Shown: positions 9,392 through 18,107 of the stretch, one piece after another | How the letters are laid out: every line of letters begins with the position of its first letter | Numbering within the stretch: position 1 is the first letter of the stretch | Origin: CAYRFQ01 sp964423615 | GTDB lineage: Bacteria; Planctomycetota; Planctomycetia; Gemmatales; Gemmataceae | NCBI GenBank assembly: GCA_964423615.1 | Contig: CAYRFQ010000010.1 | Coordinates: forward strand, 62,001-126,000 | Length of the DNA: 64,000 nt | Reading direction: 5' to 3' | The notes under the pieces: model-generated | Database searches by the model: none | What the model was told of the DNA's origin: nothing | The model's input: only the letters and a program-made list of their open reading frames with translations | Made by a program: the position numbers and the translations under genes

Positions 9392-10366
9392 ATGCACCTG
9401 ACAATCGGTTCCAAGGTTTTTGCCGTGCCGAACAACGAGCAATCCTCGTACAGTGGGACCATTCAAGAATTGGTCCTGGGGCGTTGCTGCATCGAATTCG
9501 ACGATGGCAGGGAAGAATGGGTGGACTCCGAAAACGTGTTCGCTCGTCATCTGGTCGCAGGACAATCAGTCGAAGTACGCTTCGCCGAAGGACACACCCA
9601 CCAACTCACACGTGTCCTGCGAGCAGGTCCCCACGGCGCAGTCGTACGGGATGCGAACGGCAAAGAAAAACAGGTCGGCTTCGAACAACTCCGGGTACCA
9701 TTGGAAGTCAGTCAGGACATTGTGACTGGAGATCGCGTTTGGGGCCAATGGACAGGCGACGATTACTGGTACCCCGGAACCATCGAGGGCATCGTCGGAG
9801 ATCATTTTTCCGTGCGGTTCGACGATGGGGGTCAAGACGAGTTGCAACAAGAACGAATCAAACCGTTTGATCTCCCGGTGGGTCTGCGAGTTCTGGCATA
9901 CCCCAAGTCGCAAGGCGGATGGGTTCCCGGAGAAATTTCGTCGGTCGAGGGCGAGAGAGTCCGCATCCGTTACGACTATGGAACAGTGGTCTCGACCAGT
10001 GTCGCGAACCTCAAGACCGACTTTGGCAGTCCCACCTGGCATCCCGGTGATCGTGTATTGGCTCAGTGGGACCCGGAACCATACTGTTATGTAGGAACCA
10101 TTCGAGAAATCCAAGATGATAAGATAACAGTAGAGTTTGATGACGGAGACAAGGCCACGGTGTTCGGATCACAAGTGTTTTGGCTCTATTTCGTACAAGG
10201 TCAGACAATCCAGGCGAGTCGTGACGGCGACCAACGATACGAACCGGCTTGGGTCCTCCAACTCCAAGCCGAACAACTCCAGGTTCGCTTTGAGGACAAA
10301 ACGACTGCATGGCTCGAACTCAAGGACGTCCGGATTTCCCCAGACAGCATTGTGAACTCTGGTTGA
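9392..10366 (+). CDS. Tandem Tudor/agenet-like repeat protein (first of a pair)
   Basis: This 324-residue protein is almost entirely built of 50-65-residue beta-rich units with the pattern GDRV-x-(A/G)QW...YWYPGTI...V-x-FDDG. Clear examples are GDRVWGQWTGDDYWYPGTI and GDRVLAQWDPEPYCYVGTI, the latter followed by KITVEFDDGD. This is the look of Tudor, agenet or DUF4537-type small barrels, which in eukaryotes bind methylated peptides or nucleic acid. There is no signal peptide or membrane segment, so it is probably cytoplasmic. AAGGAAG sits just upstream of the ATG. The next gene, 27 bases downstream, is a paralogue. Function is unknown; a role as a scaffold or ligand reader is inference. Confidence 0.7.
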   Translation: MHLTIGSKVFAVPNNEQSSYSGTIQELVLGRCCIEFDDGREEWVDSENVFARHLVAGQSVEVRFAEGHTHQLTRVLRAGPHGAVVRDANGKEKQVGFEQLRVPLEVSQDIVTGDRVWGQWTGDDYWYPGTIEGIVGDHFSVRFDDGGQDELQQERIKPFDLPVGLRVLAYPKSQGGWVPGEISSVEGERVRIRYDYGTVVSTSVANLKTDFGSPTWHPGDRVLAQWDPEPYCYVGTIREIQDDKITVEFDDGDKATVFGSQVFWLYFVQGQTIQASRDGDQRYEPAWVLQLQAEQLQVRFEDKTTAWLELKDVRISPDSIVNSG

Positions 10367-10393
10367 ACGACAACGTGAGGAGATGATAGAAGC

Positions 10394-11401
10394 ATGTGGC
10401 AGGCTGGCGACCGAATTTTGGCTCAACGCGGACCGGGTGTGTACTGGTATCCAGGAACCATTCGCCATATCGACGACCAACGCTACTACGTAATTTTTGA
10501 CGACGGGGAGGACGCGTTTGCGAACAAAGACGAGCTTGTCCGCCTCGCCTTTTCCAAGGGCGACCAGGTCTTCGTACGCAACGACAACATCGAAGACTAT
10601 GTAGACGCTCGGGTCGTTGGTGTCGCTTCGGGAGGCCTTCGCGTTCGATACAAAACAGGCGACGAACATCCTGTCGAGTGGCAAAAAATTCGTGTCGACA
10701 TCGATACGTGGAAAGCACCAGACAATACTGAAGTAGTGCCTTCTTCAGCACCGGTGCACTGGAACCTCTGCGATCGAGTGTTGGCTTGTTATTACGATTT
10801 GGAATGGTATCCTGGCATCGTACTTCATGTCGAACGAGATCGAATCACGATTCTTTTCGATCACGGCGGTCAAGGGATCGTCACGCCCAACAAGGTTCGA
10901 CCTCTGAAACTCGAAGTCGGTGATAAAGTAACTTGCCGATCGAAACACGGCCCCGACTTCTATCCCGGAGAGATTGCCCACATCGAAGGCGAAAAAGTTC
11001 ATATTGTGTTCGAAGACGGCGAAGAAGAAAAGACCTCCATTCGTCTCGTTCGGGTACGTCGCGATAGTTGGTTTGACACGCGGTCCGAAGTTCCCCTTTT
11101 GATCGGCAGTCGAGTCCTGGCCCAGTTCTACGACTTGTTTTGGTATCCAGGCGTGATCCTCGGAGTGGAGGGAAAACGAGTCCAAATCGCTTTCGAAAAC
11201 GGAGACCAGGGATTCGTCACCCCCGATCAACTACGCGGATTGAATATCGAAGTCGGCGCGCGTGTGTTTTGCCGGGCTCGTGGAGGACTGGAATATCAAC
11301 CCGGTGAAGTCATCGAAAAAGAAGGCGAGAAAGTTCAGGTTCGCTACGAAGATGGGCATTCCGAATGGGGTTGGGTGCGGATGCTGCGATTGGAGGAGTA
11401 G
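10394..11401 (+). CDS. Tandem Tudor/agenet-like repeat protein (second of a pair)
   Basis: This 335-residue paralogue of the preceding gene has the same repeat grammar: GDRILAQRGPGVYWYPGTI, CDRVLACYYDLEWYPGIV and SRVLAQFYDLFWYPGVI, each followed by a V-x-I-x-F-(D/E)-x-G strand. Interleaved units follow the pattern GD(K/Q)V-(T/F)-(C/V)-R...YPGE(I/V)...V-x-(I/V)-x-(F/Y)EDG. About five or six units fill the protein with no other domain. It starts 27 bases after the upstream paralogue and has GAGGAG ahead of its ATG, so the two are likely co-transcribed products of a gene duplication. There is no export signal. Biochemical role is unknown. Confidence 0.7.
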   Translation: MWQAGDRILAQRGPGVYWYPGTIRHIDDQRYYVIFDDGEDAFANKDELVRLAFSKGDQVFVRNDNIEDYVDARVVGVASGGLRVRYKTGDEHPVEWQKIRVDIDTWKAPDNTEVVPSSAPVHWNLCDRVLACYYDLEWYPGIVLHVERDRITILFDHGGQGIVTPNKVRPLKLEVGDKVTCRSKHGPDFYPGEIAHIEGEKVHIVFEDGEEEKTSIRLVRVRRDSWFDTRSEVPLLIGSRVLAQFYDLFWYPGVILGVEGKRVQIAFENGDQGFVTPDQLRGLNIEVGARVFCRARGGLEYQPGEVIEKEGEKVQVRYEDGHSEWGWVRMLRLEE

Positions 11402-11688
11402 GGCTAAGAGCGCGTTTCGCATCCACGTCCGTAGTTGTTATGATTGAATCTACAATACCTTAACCGCTGACTCTATATTCCCACAAGCGGGTAAAGGAAC
11501 TCCAGGAATCATCCCAAGAATTCGCAAATGCTTCACTCGAAGGCAACCCCTTTCGAACGGGTCTAAAAAGCTAATTGCTTGACTCGAGCTAGTCTCTCTT
11601 CCGTAGACGACAGCACCAAGAATGTGAACAGCTGTCCTCCGCGAAAATGTCATGGGAAAGCACTTCGGAGGGCTCAAGAGGTCGATTC

Positions 11689-14600
11689 ATGCAGCATCTA
11701 ACAGTCAGTTGCCCCGCTTGCGGCGTCCCCTACCAACTCGATCCTGAGCTGCGTGGGAAAAAGATACGATGCCCGAACACGCTTTGTCGATCTACGTTTG
11801 TTGTCAAGGATGACAGCGAACCAGAATCACCTCCAGCTCTACCTGTGCCAACATCTCCACTACCACAGACCACCAATCAGGTCACCGGGACGGTCGGCAG
11901 CATGATTCCCCTTGTTTCCACCGAACCAGTGAGTTCCGATTCATCAGACCAGGCCAATCCGAACGAGATTCTCGATCCAAGCTCAGGAGAAACACCACAG
12001 TTCATATCCTGGGATCAACCGCCACCCGTCAGACAACGCTGTGAAGGCTCTCCACCGTCATACACACCGAGTAAGGACACACCACCGACACCTCCGAAGC
12101 CTGGTCCGCCGACTCCCAAGAAACAAGAGGAACCGAAGCCTGCACAAGAATCGCTCCAACAAACCCAAGAACCTCAAACGCCATCCAAAGAACCGATTCT
12201 CACATCGGAACCGTTCGCGCCACCTCCTCCCCAAGCTGACCTCCAAAATGATTTCCTGACGGACGACTTTCTCGAGGATATCGGCGAGCCGTCCACCGAA
12301 CCCGAACCGACAACCGAAGCTGTCGTGTTCGGTTCCGGAAACTGGGAACCTCCACCAGTTCGTGATGGAAACGACTCCCCAGTATCTGACGCTGCGACTT
12401 CAGCGACTCCCACACAGGGTTCCATGGCAACACCCGAGTCAGGCGAGACGCTCAATTTGGAAGGCGACATCCTCGGAGGTGATCCGTTCGATGCTTACAA
12501 GCAAGGCAAAGGAGGACAAGTTTGGACCTGGGTCATCATTTGTAGTCTCTTGGTCATTCTTGCAACGGGTGCCACTAGCGCCTATTGGTTGCTCCAGCCA
12601 GTCCCCGGAGAACACGAACGACTTCGCCGTGAACTTGCTCAGGAGGCGTATCAACAAAGCGAATACGACGAAGCTGCTCATCTGTTCGATCTCTTGAAGC
12701 AAGACTTCCCGGATAGCTCCAGGAGGGATTACTACGATTTCATGTCGCGATTGGCTCAAGCACAAGCGCCGATCCACGAACCACATATAACGGCCGAAGG
12801 GCTACAAACTGCAACGAAGGACTTCCTCCGTTTTTTGCGTAGCCACAGGGGCAACTCGTCGCTGAAGGAATCCGAGGAGGAGGTATGGGTGACGCTCCAA
12901 AGGGCTGCCGTCGACTTGACAGCGAAAGCTCGCGAAAAGAAAAAAAGCCAACTTTTGGATGTCGCCAAAACGGCGCTTAATGCAATCCAGGCCGAAAAGT
13001 TGAAGGCACCCAAGGGTGAGGAAATTCTGTTCGTACAAGCCGCCAAGGCTCACAAAGAGACCGAAGAGCAATTTCTGTATTGGGAAAACCGGGAGCGTCT
13101 CATAGCGTCTCTCAAAGCCATACAGCGGACGAGCGGAAATCTTGTAGCCCGCAGTCAAGCAAAGTTAGCGCCGTTTACCGTGCTCCACCCGGATCTCGCT
13201 ACTGATCCCGAAGTCACCAAGTTACTCGATGCGATGCCGCGCCTTCATCTCCAAAGCATCGCCTACACCACATCGGCACAAGCTCCTGTCACGGCCAATG
13301 GGCTCGCTGCCCTCCCAAGCCTGTTGTTTCTCCGCGACACAGGAGCTTCCGCAAACATTCCTGACGTTCCGGCAGGAAACGTCTTCTCAATAGTCCAGGG
13401 TGTGCTGTACTCGATCGATGCCCGCAAAGGAACGGTCCGGTGGGCCAAACGCATCGGACTCGACACCGTGTCGTTGCCAGTACGGCTACCCATGTCTTCG
13501 ATTTCCACTGAGCGGCTGCTCTATGTGGCGAACAATGCCGAACGCCTGGTGATGGTTCGTGCCGACAATGGCCAAGAACTCTGGCAGCGAGACTTGGGTG
13601 GTGTTTGTCCAGGAAAGCCTGTTCTGGTCGGAAACAGAGCCTTCGTGGGACTCGACGACGGAAGAGTCTTGGAAATCGAAACGACTTCCGGAACTTTACT
13701 TGGTGAGTACGATCTAGGCCAGCGACTCACCGGATGGGGTGTGCATCATCCCGAGACTTCCCTCGTTTACTTTCCCGCAGAGCAGGATTGCGTTTTCGTC
13801 TTGGATGTCGAAAAACAGAAATGCACGCACATCTTCTACAGCGAACATTCGGCTGGTTCGTTGATTGGTTCGCCAGTCGTCATTCCGACCGAGTCCAACG
13901 AGTTCGAGGACATCAACAGTGGATTGCTCGTATTGAATGAAGCCAATGGACTCGATAATGTACGCTGGCGAATCTTAAAAGTCCCCCCGAACTCCAGCGA
14001 GAGCCTCGCAACTACTCAAGCCTTATCGGGATGGGCTTGGTTTCCACCGACTCACAAAGCAGGAAAAATCGCCTCGGTTACTGACAACGGCCACTTTTCG
14101 TTGCTTCAAGTCGAGCAGCCTTTGGATCCCGAGAGACCCTTCGTTACCGAGTTCGAAAAAACGTTCTCGTCGTTTGGCAGTTCAAGAGATTTAGGAACCC
14201 GATCTCAGATCGTTGCCATGACCAATAACACGACGTGGGCCATGATCCACGGACGACTTCGAAAATTTCATGCTGGTTACTATCGCGACGGTTATCGTAT
14301 CCGTCCCTTACCTCTCAAATCGGCATTCCTTGGCACGCCCTTGCACGCGAGCGAAACTCGTCGACGAGAAAATGACAACCATGTCTTTTATCTCACGACC
14401 CGACGAGCCGGGTCGCATGCGTTGTGGGCTTTGGATTCGTACAGCGGTGCAACACTCTGGGAAAAACGGATCGGCCTTCGTGTCGAAGAACCTCCAATCG
14501 GCTTCGGTCAGAAACTGGCGTGTGTAGCTCCCAACGGCGAAATCCTGTTGCTTGACCGAAACCGTTCGCCCAAGACAGCCCCCAGATGGTCCGATGGCAT

Positions 14601-15588
14601 GAAAGCGACCACCTTGTTACCGAAAGGGTATGGACCTATCGGCACACAAGCGGACCTGGCTGACGAAATCCTTTGGGTGTTGGGGAGCCCTACGAAAGAA
14701 ACTCCGAAATTTTTGCAGCTTCGCAGATTCGACCTGGCCAATCCGAAATTATCTAGTGACATCAATTTCCAACTCGATGCTCCCCTGCAAGGTACCCCCG
14801 CCATAGGAAAGGTGCGTGACTCAGACTCATCAGGAAAGACCTGGCTTGTGGTCCCACTGGCGAACGATACTCTTGTCCGAAAAGCATCGGACGGACTTGT
14901 CGAGAGAGGACCGACCTGGAGGTCACCAGAGGCGGACAAAAACGCTCCATGTCACGTTGCCTGGGTGCAAGACAATTACTACCTCGTCACAGACGGGAGT
15001 CGAGGCATCAAGCTCTACCTGTGGGCCGACAAAATCAGACGTGACAAATTGGCCGATGCCACACTAGAAGGACGGATTTTGAAAGCTCCCGTTCTGCTCT
15101 CGGAAAAGAAAGGAAGCAACTCACGTGTTTTGTTGGCGGATAAATCCAACAAGGTGACGTTGTGGGATGCGATGTCACTGGGGGAGGCCCCGATCCGCGA
15201 ATGGTCATTCCAAGGCGAGCTGAGTCGCGGCCCATTTCTCCGAAAAGATCGGTTTGCTTTGATACTTGACGAAACTCGTCTGCTGTGGTTCGATCCGAAT
15301 CGTACCGGAAAGCTGTGGGAGTATGTGGGTACCAACCCGATCGTTGGAGAACCGGAACTCATCGACGGAAAACTCGTCGTGGCTGACATCGCTGGTCGTG
15401 TGGTGGTTCTTAACACGACAAACGGCAAGATTGTCAAAGAAGTCGAAACGCTCGTCCCGACGGCAGCGCCGCTGACGACTCCCGTGGAGTGGTCAGACGG
15501 ATGGGCGTTCATTCCCCTGACCGATGGCACAGCCGTTTGGTGGCCCATCGGCTCGAAAACAGAAGAGGAACCGAAACCAAAGTCATGA
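11689..15588 (+). CDS. MJ0042-type zinc ribbon, membrane-anchored PQQ-like beta-propeller protein
   Basis: This 1299-residue protein starts with a zinc ribbon of the MJ0042 type (CPACGVPYQL ... IRCPNTLC). It is followed by about 240 residues rich in Pro, Glu and Thr, then one membrane helix (WVIICSLLVILATGATSAYWLL, about 279-300). After the helix comes a TPR-like helical section, and then a long C-terminal beta-propeller with PQQ-like blades such as LYSIDARKGTVRWAKRIG, MVRADNGQELWQRDLGG and ALDSYSGATLWEKRIG. The zinc ribbon should face the cytoplasm and the propeller the periplasm. I start at 11689 because an AGAGG precedes it and the ribbon sits at the terminus; an ATG at 11647 adds 14 residues. 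It is probably co-transcribed with the thioredoxin 16 bases downstream. Ligand unknown. Confidence 0.8.
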   Translation: MQHLTVSCPACGVPYQLDPELRGKKIRCPNTLCRSTFVVKDDSEPESPPALPVPTSPLPQTTNQVTGTVGSMIPLVSTEPVSSDSSDQANPNEILDPSSGETPQFISWDQPPPVRQRCEGSPPSYTPSKDTPPTPPKPGPPTPKKQEEPKPAQESLQQTQEPQTPSKEPILTSEPFAPPPPQADLQNDFLTDDFLEDIGEPSTEPEPTTEAVVFGSGNWEPPPVRDGNDSPVSDAATSATPTQGSMATPESGETLNLEGDILGGDPFDAYKQGKGGQVWTWVIICSLLVILATGATSAYWLLQPVPGEHERLRRELAQEAYQQSEYDEAAHLFDLLKQDFPDSSRRDYYDFMSRLAQAQAPIHEPHITAEGLQTATKDFLRFLRSHRGNSSLKESEEEVWVTLQRAAVDLTAKAREKKKSQLLDVAKTALNAIQAEKLKAPKGEEILFVQAAKAHKETEEQFLYWENRERLIASLKAIQRTSGNLVARSQAKLAPFTVLHPDLATDPEVTKLLDAMPRLHLQSIAYTTSAQAPVTANGLAALPSLLFLRDTGASANIPDVPAGNVFSIVQGVLYSIDARKGTVRWAKRIGLDTVSLPVRLPMSSISTERLLYVANNAERLVMVRADNGQELWQRDLGGVCPGKPVLVGNRAFVGLDDGRVLEIETTSGTLLGEYDLGQRLTGWGVHHPETSLVYFPAEQDCVFVLDVEKQKCTHIFYSEHSAGSLIGSPVVIPTESNEFEDINSGLLVLNEANGLDNVRWRILKVPPNSSESLATTQALSGWAWFPPTHKAGKIASVTDNGHFSLLQVEQPLDPERPFVTEFEKTFSSFGSSRDLGTRSQIVAMTNNTTWAMIHGRLRKFHAGYYRDGYRIRPLPLKSAFLGTPLHASETRRRENDNHVFYLTTRRAGSHALWALDSYSGATLWEKRIGLRVEEPPIGFGQKLACVAPNGEILLLDRNRSPKTAPRWSDGMKATTLLPKGYGPIGTQADLADEILWVLGSPTKETPKFLQLRRFDLANPKLSSDINFQLDAPLQGTPAIGKVRDSDSSGKTWLVVPLANDTLVRKASDGLVERGPTWRSPEADKNAPCHVAWVQDNYYLVTDGSRGIKLYLWADKIRRDKLADATLEGRILKAPVLLSEKKGSNSRVLLADKSNKVTLWDAMSLGEAPIREWSFQGELSRGPFLRKDRFALILDETRLLWFDPNRTGKLWEYVGTNPIVGEPELIDGKLVVADIAGRVVVLNTTNGKIVKEVETLVPTAAPLTTPVEWSDGWAFIPLTDGTAVWWPIGSKTEEEPKPKS

Positions 15589-15604
15589 GGAGCTGAGAAA
15601 AACC

Positions 15605-15910
15605 ATGTTGCTCTTGGAATACAACTGGCGGAAAGAAGTCTTGGAATCGGAAGTTCCAGTGCTGGTTCACTTTTGGGGGCCAGGTTGTCCACCGTGCCGG
15701 GCGATGGAGCCGTATATCGAGACCTTGGCCAATGACTTCAAGGTGTGCAAAGCAAACACCGCCAAGAATCATGCTCTCGCGGCGCACTACGGTGTGTCAG
15801 CCGTCCCGACTCTCATGATCTTTCAGGAAGGAGAGGTCGTTTTTCGCCACGTCGGGTTATTGTCCGAAGCCGAATTACGGTCGGAGATGGAAAAGGTGAG
15901 CCAGACATAA
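15605..15910 (+). CDS. Thioredoxin-like protein with CPPC active site
   Basis: This 101-residue thioredoxin fold has VLVHFWGPGCPPCRAMEPYI followed by the cis-proline loop AVPTLMIF and the C-terminal helix. The redox motif is C-P-P-C; the classical form is C-G-P-C. This is expected to shift the redox potential and partner choice. There is no signal peptide, so it should be cytoplasmic. The start at 15605 is set by GAGGAG overlapping the stop codon of the upstream propeller gene, so translation is probably coupled. Expected role is disulfide exchange; its partner is unknown, though the zinc-ribbon protein in the same transcript is an obvious candidate. Confidence 0.85.
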   Translation: MLLLEYNWRKEVLESEVPVLVHFWGPGCPPCRAMEPYIETLANDFKVCKANTAKNHALAAHYGVSAVPTLMIFQEGEVVFRHVGLLSEAELRSEMEKVSQT

Positions 15911-16036
15911 ATGGTAATTAGTGGCGGCGAGCTGCCGCACTCCAAAAACGAAACGGAGCGAACCGACCGAGGCACGACCAACCGCCGTAGTCAGAAAACG
16001 CAACCGGTGGACGGCATACCCCCCGAACGTGTTGTG

Positions 16037-16228
16037 TCACTCATAATCTTGCTCGGGTTCGCTCCACACTCGCACATCGTCTTCGTCGATCTCAACATAA
16101 ATGACATTGGGGTGACAACAGACCGGACAATCCTCGACGTACTCTTGGGAACTGCCCGCCGACCAGTCGACCGGAATCACTATTTCCTCTCCACACGAAT
16201 CACAAACGTATGCGGCTTCTTCTTGCAT
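16037..16228 (-). CDS. CPXCG-motif cysteine-rich small protein
   Basis: This 63-residue protein has the N-terminal pair YVCDSCGEEI and the second pair VEDCPVCCHPNVIYVEID, followed by an acidic tail. This is the CPXCG zinc-binding family of small proteins, here with C-P-V-C-C where the second motif is usually C-P-x-C-G. Function is unknown; a zinc ribbon is expected. The start at 16228 is fixed by AGGAG seven bases upstream. It is divergent from the MBL-fold gene, with only 25 bases between the two start codons. Confidence 0.75.
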   Translation of the reverse strand: MQEEAAYVCDSCGEEIVIPVDWSAGSSQEYVEDCPVCCHPNVIYVEIDEDDVRVWSEPEQDYE

Positions 16229-16253
16229 TGGTATTCTCCTGGAGGTTGTCTCC
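16229..16253. promoter_or_regulatory. Shared divergent ribosome-binding site palindrome
   Basis: The 25 bases between two divergent start codons contain CTCCTGGAGG. One strand reads GGAGG for the plus gene and the other reads AGGAG for the minus gene. The spacer is too short for two promoters, so each mRNA must begin inside the opposite coding region. Confidence 0.6.
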
Positions 16254-17063
16254 ATGCCGTACTTCATCTGCGTTACCTGCGGAGCACAATATCCAGAAGC
16301 CGCCTCGCCGCCAAGTGCTTGTCTGATCTGTCAGGAAGAACGCCAGTATGTCGGTTGGGCAGGCCAACGTTGGACGACCCACGACCAACTCTGTCGCACC
16401 CACCGAAACACAATTCAACAAAAAGAGCCAAACTTGGTCGCCATCGGGCTCGAGCCTTCCTTCGGCATTGGACAGCGAGCCTTGTTGGTTCGTCAACCCG
16501 GCGGCAACGTTCTTTGGGATTGCATTCCGATGCTGGATCGAGCCTTGGTCGATTGCCTCCGCGGGATCGGAGGTGTCGCCGCTATCGCTATTTCCCATCC
16601 CCATTATTACACTGGCATGGTCGAGTGGAGTCGTGCTTTTGACGCACCGATATATCTGCATGTTGCGGACCAACAGTGGGTAACTCGTCCCGACCCGATG
16701 ATCGAGTTCTGGGAAGGAGAGACCAAGAGAATTGCCGACGAGTTGACCCTCATCCGTTGCGGCGGCCATTTTGAAGGCGGGACTGTTTTGCACTGGCCAG
16801 CGGGTGCTGACGGAAAGGGCGCTCTGCTCAGTGGAGACATTATTCAGGTTGTCCAGGATCGCCGTTGGGTCAGCTTCATGCACTCGTATCCAAATTTACT
16901 TCCAGTCTCCGTGGACACCGTCGAGCGAATCGTTGCTGCCGTTGAGCCGTACGAGTTTGACCGAATCTATGGTGCGTTCTGGAACAAGAACGTCGGCAAC
17001 GATGCCAAGGAGTCCGTCAAACAATCGGCCTCGCGGTACATACAACACCTCACCGGCAGTTAG
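16254..17063 (+). CDS. Zinc-ribbon / metallo-beta-lactamase-fold hydrolase
   Basis: This 269-residue protein starts with a rubredoxin-like ribbon (YFICVTCGAQYPE, then CLICQEERQYVG) and continues into a metallo-beta-lactamase fold. The metal motif is degenerate: AIAISHPHYYTGMVEWSR has two His but lacks the D-H end of the classical HxHxDH. Later metal candidates are GGHFEGGTVLHWP and LLSGDIIQVV. Activity is therefore uncertain; family members include glyoxalase II and flavoprotein types. GGAGG nine bases before ATG supports the start. It has no signal peptide and lies divergent to the CPXCG gene. Confidence 0.75.
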   Translation: MPYFICVTCGAQYPEAASPPSACLICQEERQYVGWAGQRWTTHDQLCRTHRNTIQQKEPNLVAIGLEPSFGIGQRALLVRQPGGNVLWDCIPMLDRALVDCLRGIGGVAAIAISHPHYYTGMVEWSRAFDAPIYLHVADQQWVTRPDPMIEFWEGETKRIADELTLIRCGGHFEGGTVLHWPAGADGKGALLSGDIIQVVQDRRWVSFMHSYPNLLPVSVDTVERIVAAVEPYEFDRIYGAFWNKNVGNDAKESVKQSASRYIQHLTGS

Positions 17064-17160
17064 CTATGGGAAACGATATCGTGCCAAATTCACTTGCTCC
17101 TACGACCTAACCTCATAAACGAACTTGCTGGCATCAAGATCAACCAAGGAATCAGGAACT

Positions 17161-17883
17161 ATGTCAAATTCCAAAAAGAACAACAACTCGAAGGCGGGGA
17201 ACAGGCCACCTCGCAAAAAGAAACCAACTCCCAAACAGTACGATCCGAACACCCCGAAGCCACCAAAAGTCATACCCAAAAAGCGAGATTCGAAAGTTGA
17301 TGCCCTCTTCACTCTCGAAGTCCTACTCACTGGTGGACCGGTCACAAATAAGTTCATGAAAGAGAATCCTGTCGTCACCCGCACAATAGAGATCGAGGGC
17401 CATAACACGCTTACCGACCTGCATTACGTGATCTACGACGCTTTTGATCGATACGACGAGCATTTGTTTGAGTTCCAGATGGGCAAAAGGCCGATGGCTC
17501 CAAACGCCAAGAAGTACGTCACCAAGGTCGATCCCCTTGGGGGACCTTTGAGAGGCTTCGACGACGAATCCGGAGACACGGACAAGGCAAAGATTGGCCT
17601 CTTGAGCCTCAAACCAGGAAGTTTTTTCTGGTACTGGTTCGACTTTGGCGACGATTGGTGGCACAAAATCTCTGTCAAGGGTATCGGTAAAATCGATCCA
17701 GAGGTGGCCTACCCCCGAATCACAGAGACTATTGGCAAAAGTCCACCGCAATACGGAGGTGGGGATGAAGACGAAGACGGTTACAACGAAGAAGAGGATT
17801 TAGAAAACGAAGAGAGCAACGAAGAGGATCTCGTAGAGGAAAAGGAAGAGCGAGAACACAACGAGATTAAGCACAAAAAATAA
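17161..17883 (+). CDS. Plasmid pRiA4b ORF-3-like protein with Lys-rich N-terminus and acidic tail
   Basis: This 240-residue protein has a core (about residues 40-195) with LEVLLTGGPVTNKF, TLTDLHYVIYDAFDRYDEHLFEF and FWYWFDFGDDWWHKISV. These are the hallmarks of the pRiA4b ORF-3 / IS1096 TnpR-like family. The first 40 residues are basic and Pro-rich, and the last 45 are strongly acidic (EEDLENEESNEEDLVEEKEE). Biochemical function of the family is not established. AAGGA precedes the ATG at 17161. There is no transposase, terminal repeat or target duplication nearby, so it is a resident gene and not part of an element. Confidence 0.75.
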   Translation: MSNSKKNNNSKAGNRPPRKKKPTPKQYDPNTPKPPKVIPKKRDSKVDALFTLEVLLTGGPVTNKFMKENPVVTRTIEIEGHNTLTDLHYVIYDAFDRYDEHLFEFQMGKRPMAPNAKKYVTKVDPLGGPLRGFDDESGDTDKAKIGLLSLKPGSFFWYWFDFGDDWWHKISVKGIGKIDPEVAYPRITETIGKSPPQYGGGDEDEDGYNEEEDLENEESNEEDLVEEKEEREHNEIKHKK

Positions 17884-18107
17884 GAGTAAACCGATTTCGC
17901 CTTACAATGTCCTCTATACCAAGGCGCGCAAATCTCCGAGCCAACTCTCAATCAGCTTTTCCAACCGCTCGGAATGTTGGCGTTTGTGCTACAATTTTTC
18001 ATGCGATGCCTCGAAGCTCGACTCGGAATCAATTACTTACCCGAACGGTTGTGACCACATCCACCCAAATCGCACGAATTCCGGTTTCTTTGCTTAGGAG
18101 TAACATC

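Noticed and set aside
9247..9870. Open frame of 207 codons (plus) overlapping the first Tudor-like gene
   Set aside because: Arg-rich shadow frame without family features; the other frame has clear repeats.
17161..17883. Possible IS1096-type mobile element
   Set aside because: Only the TnpR-like passenger family is seen; no transposase or terminal repeats.
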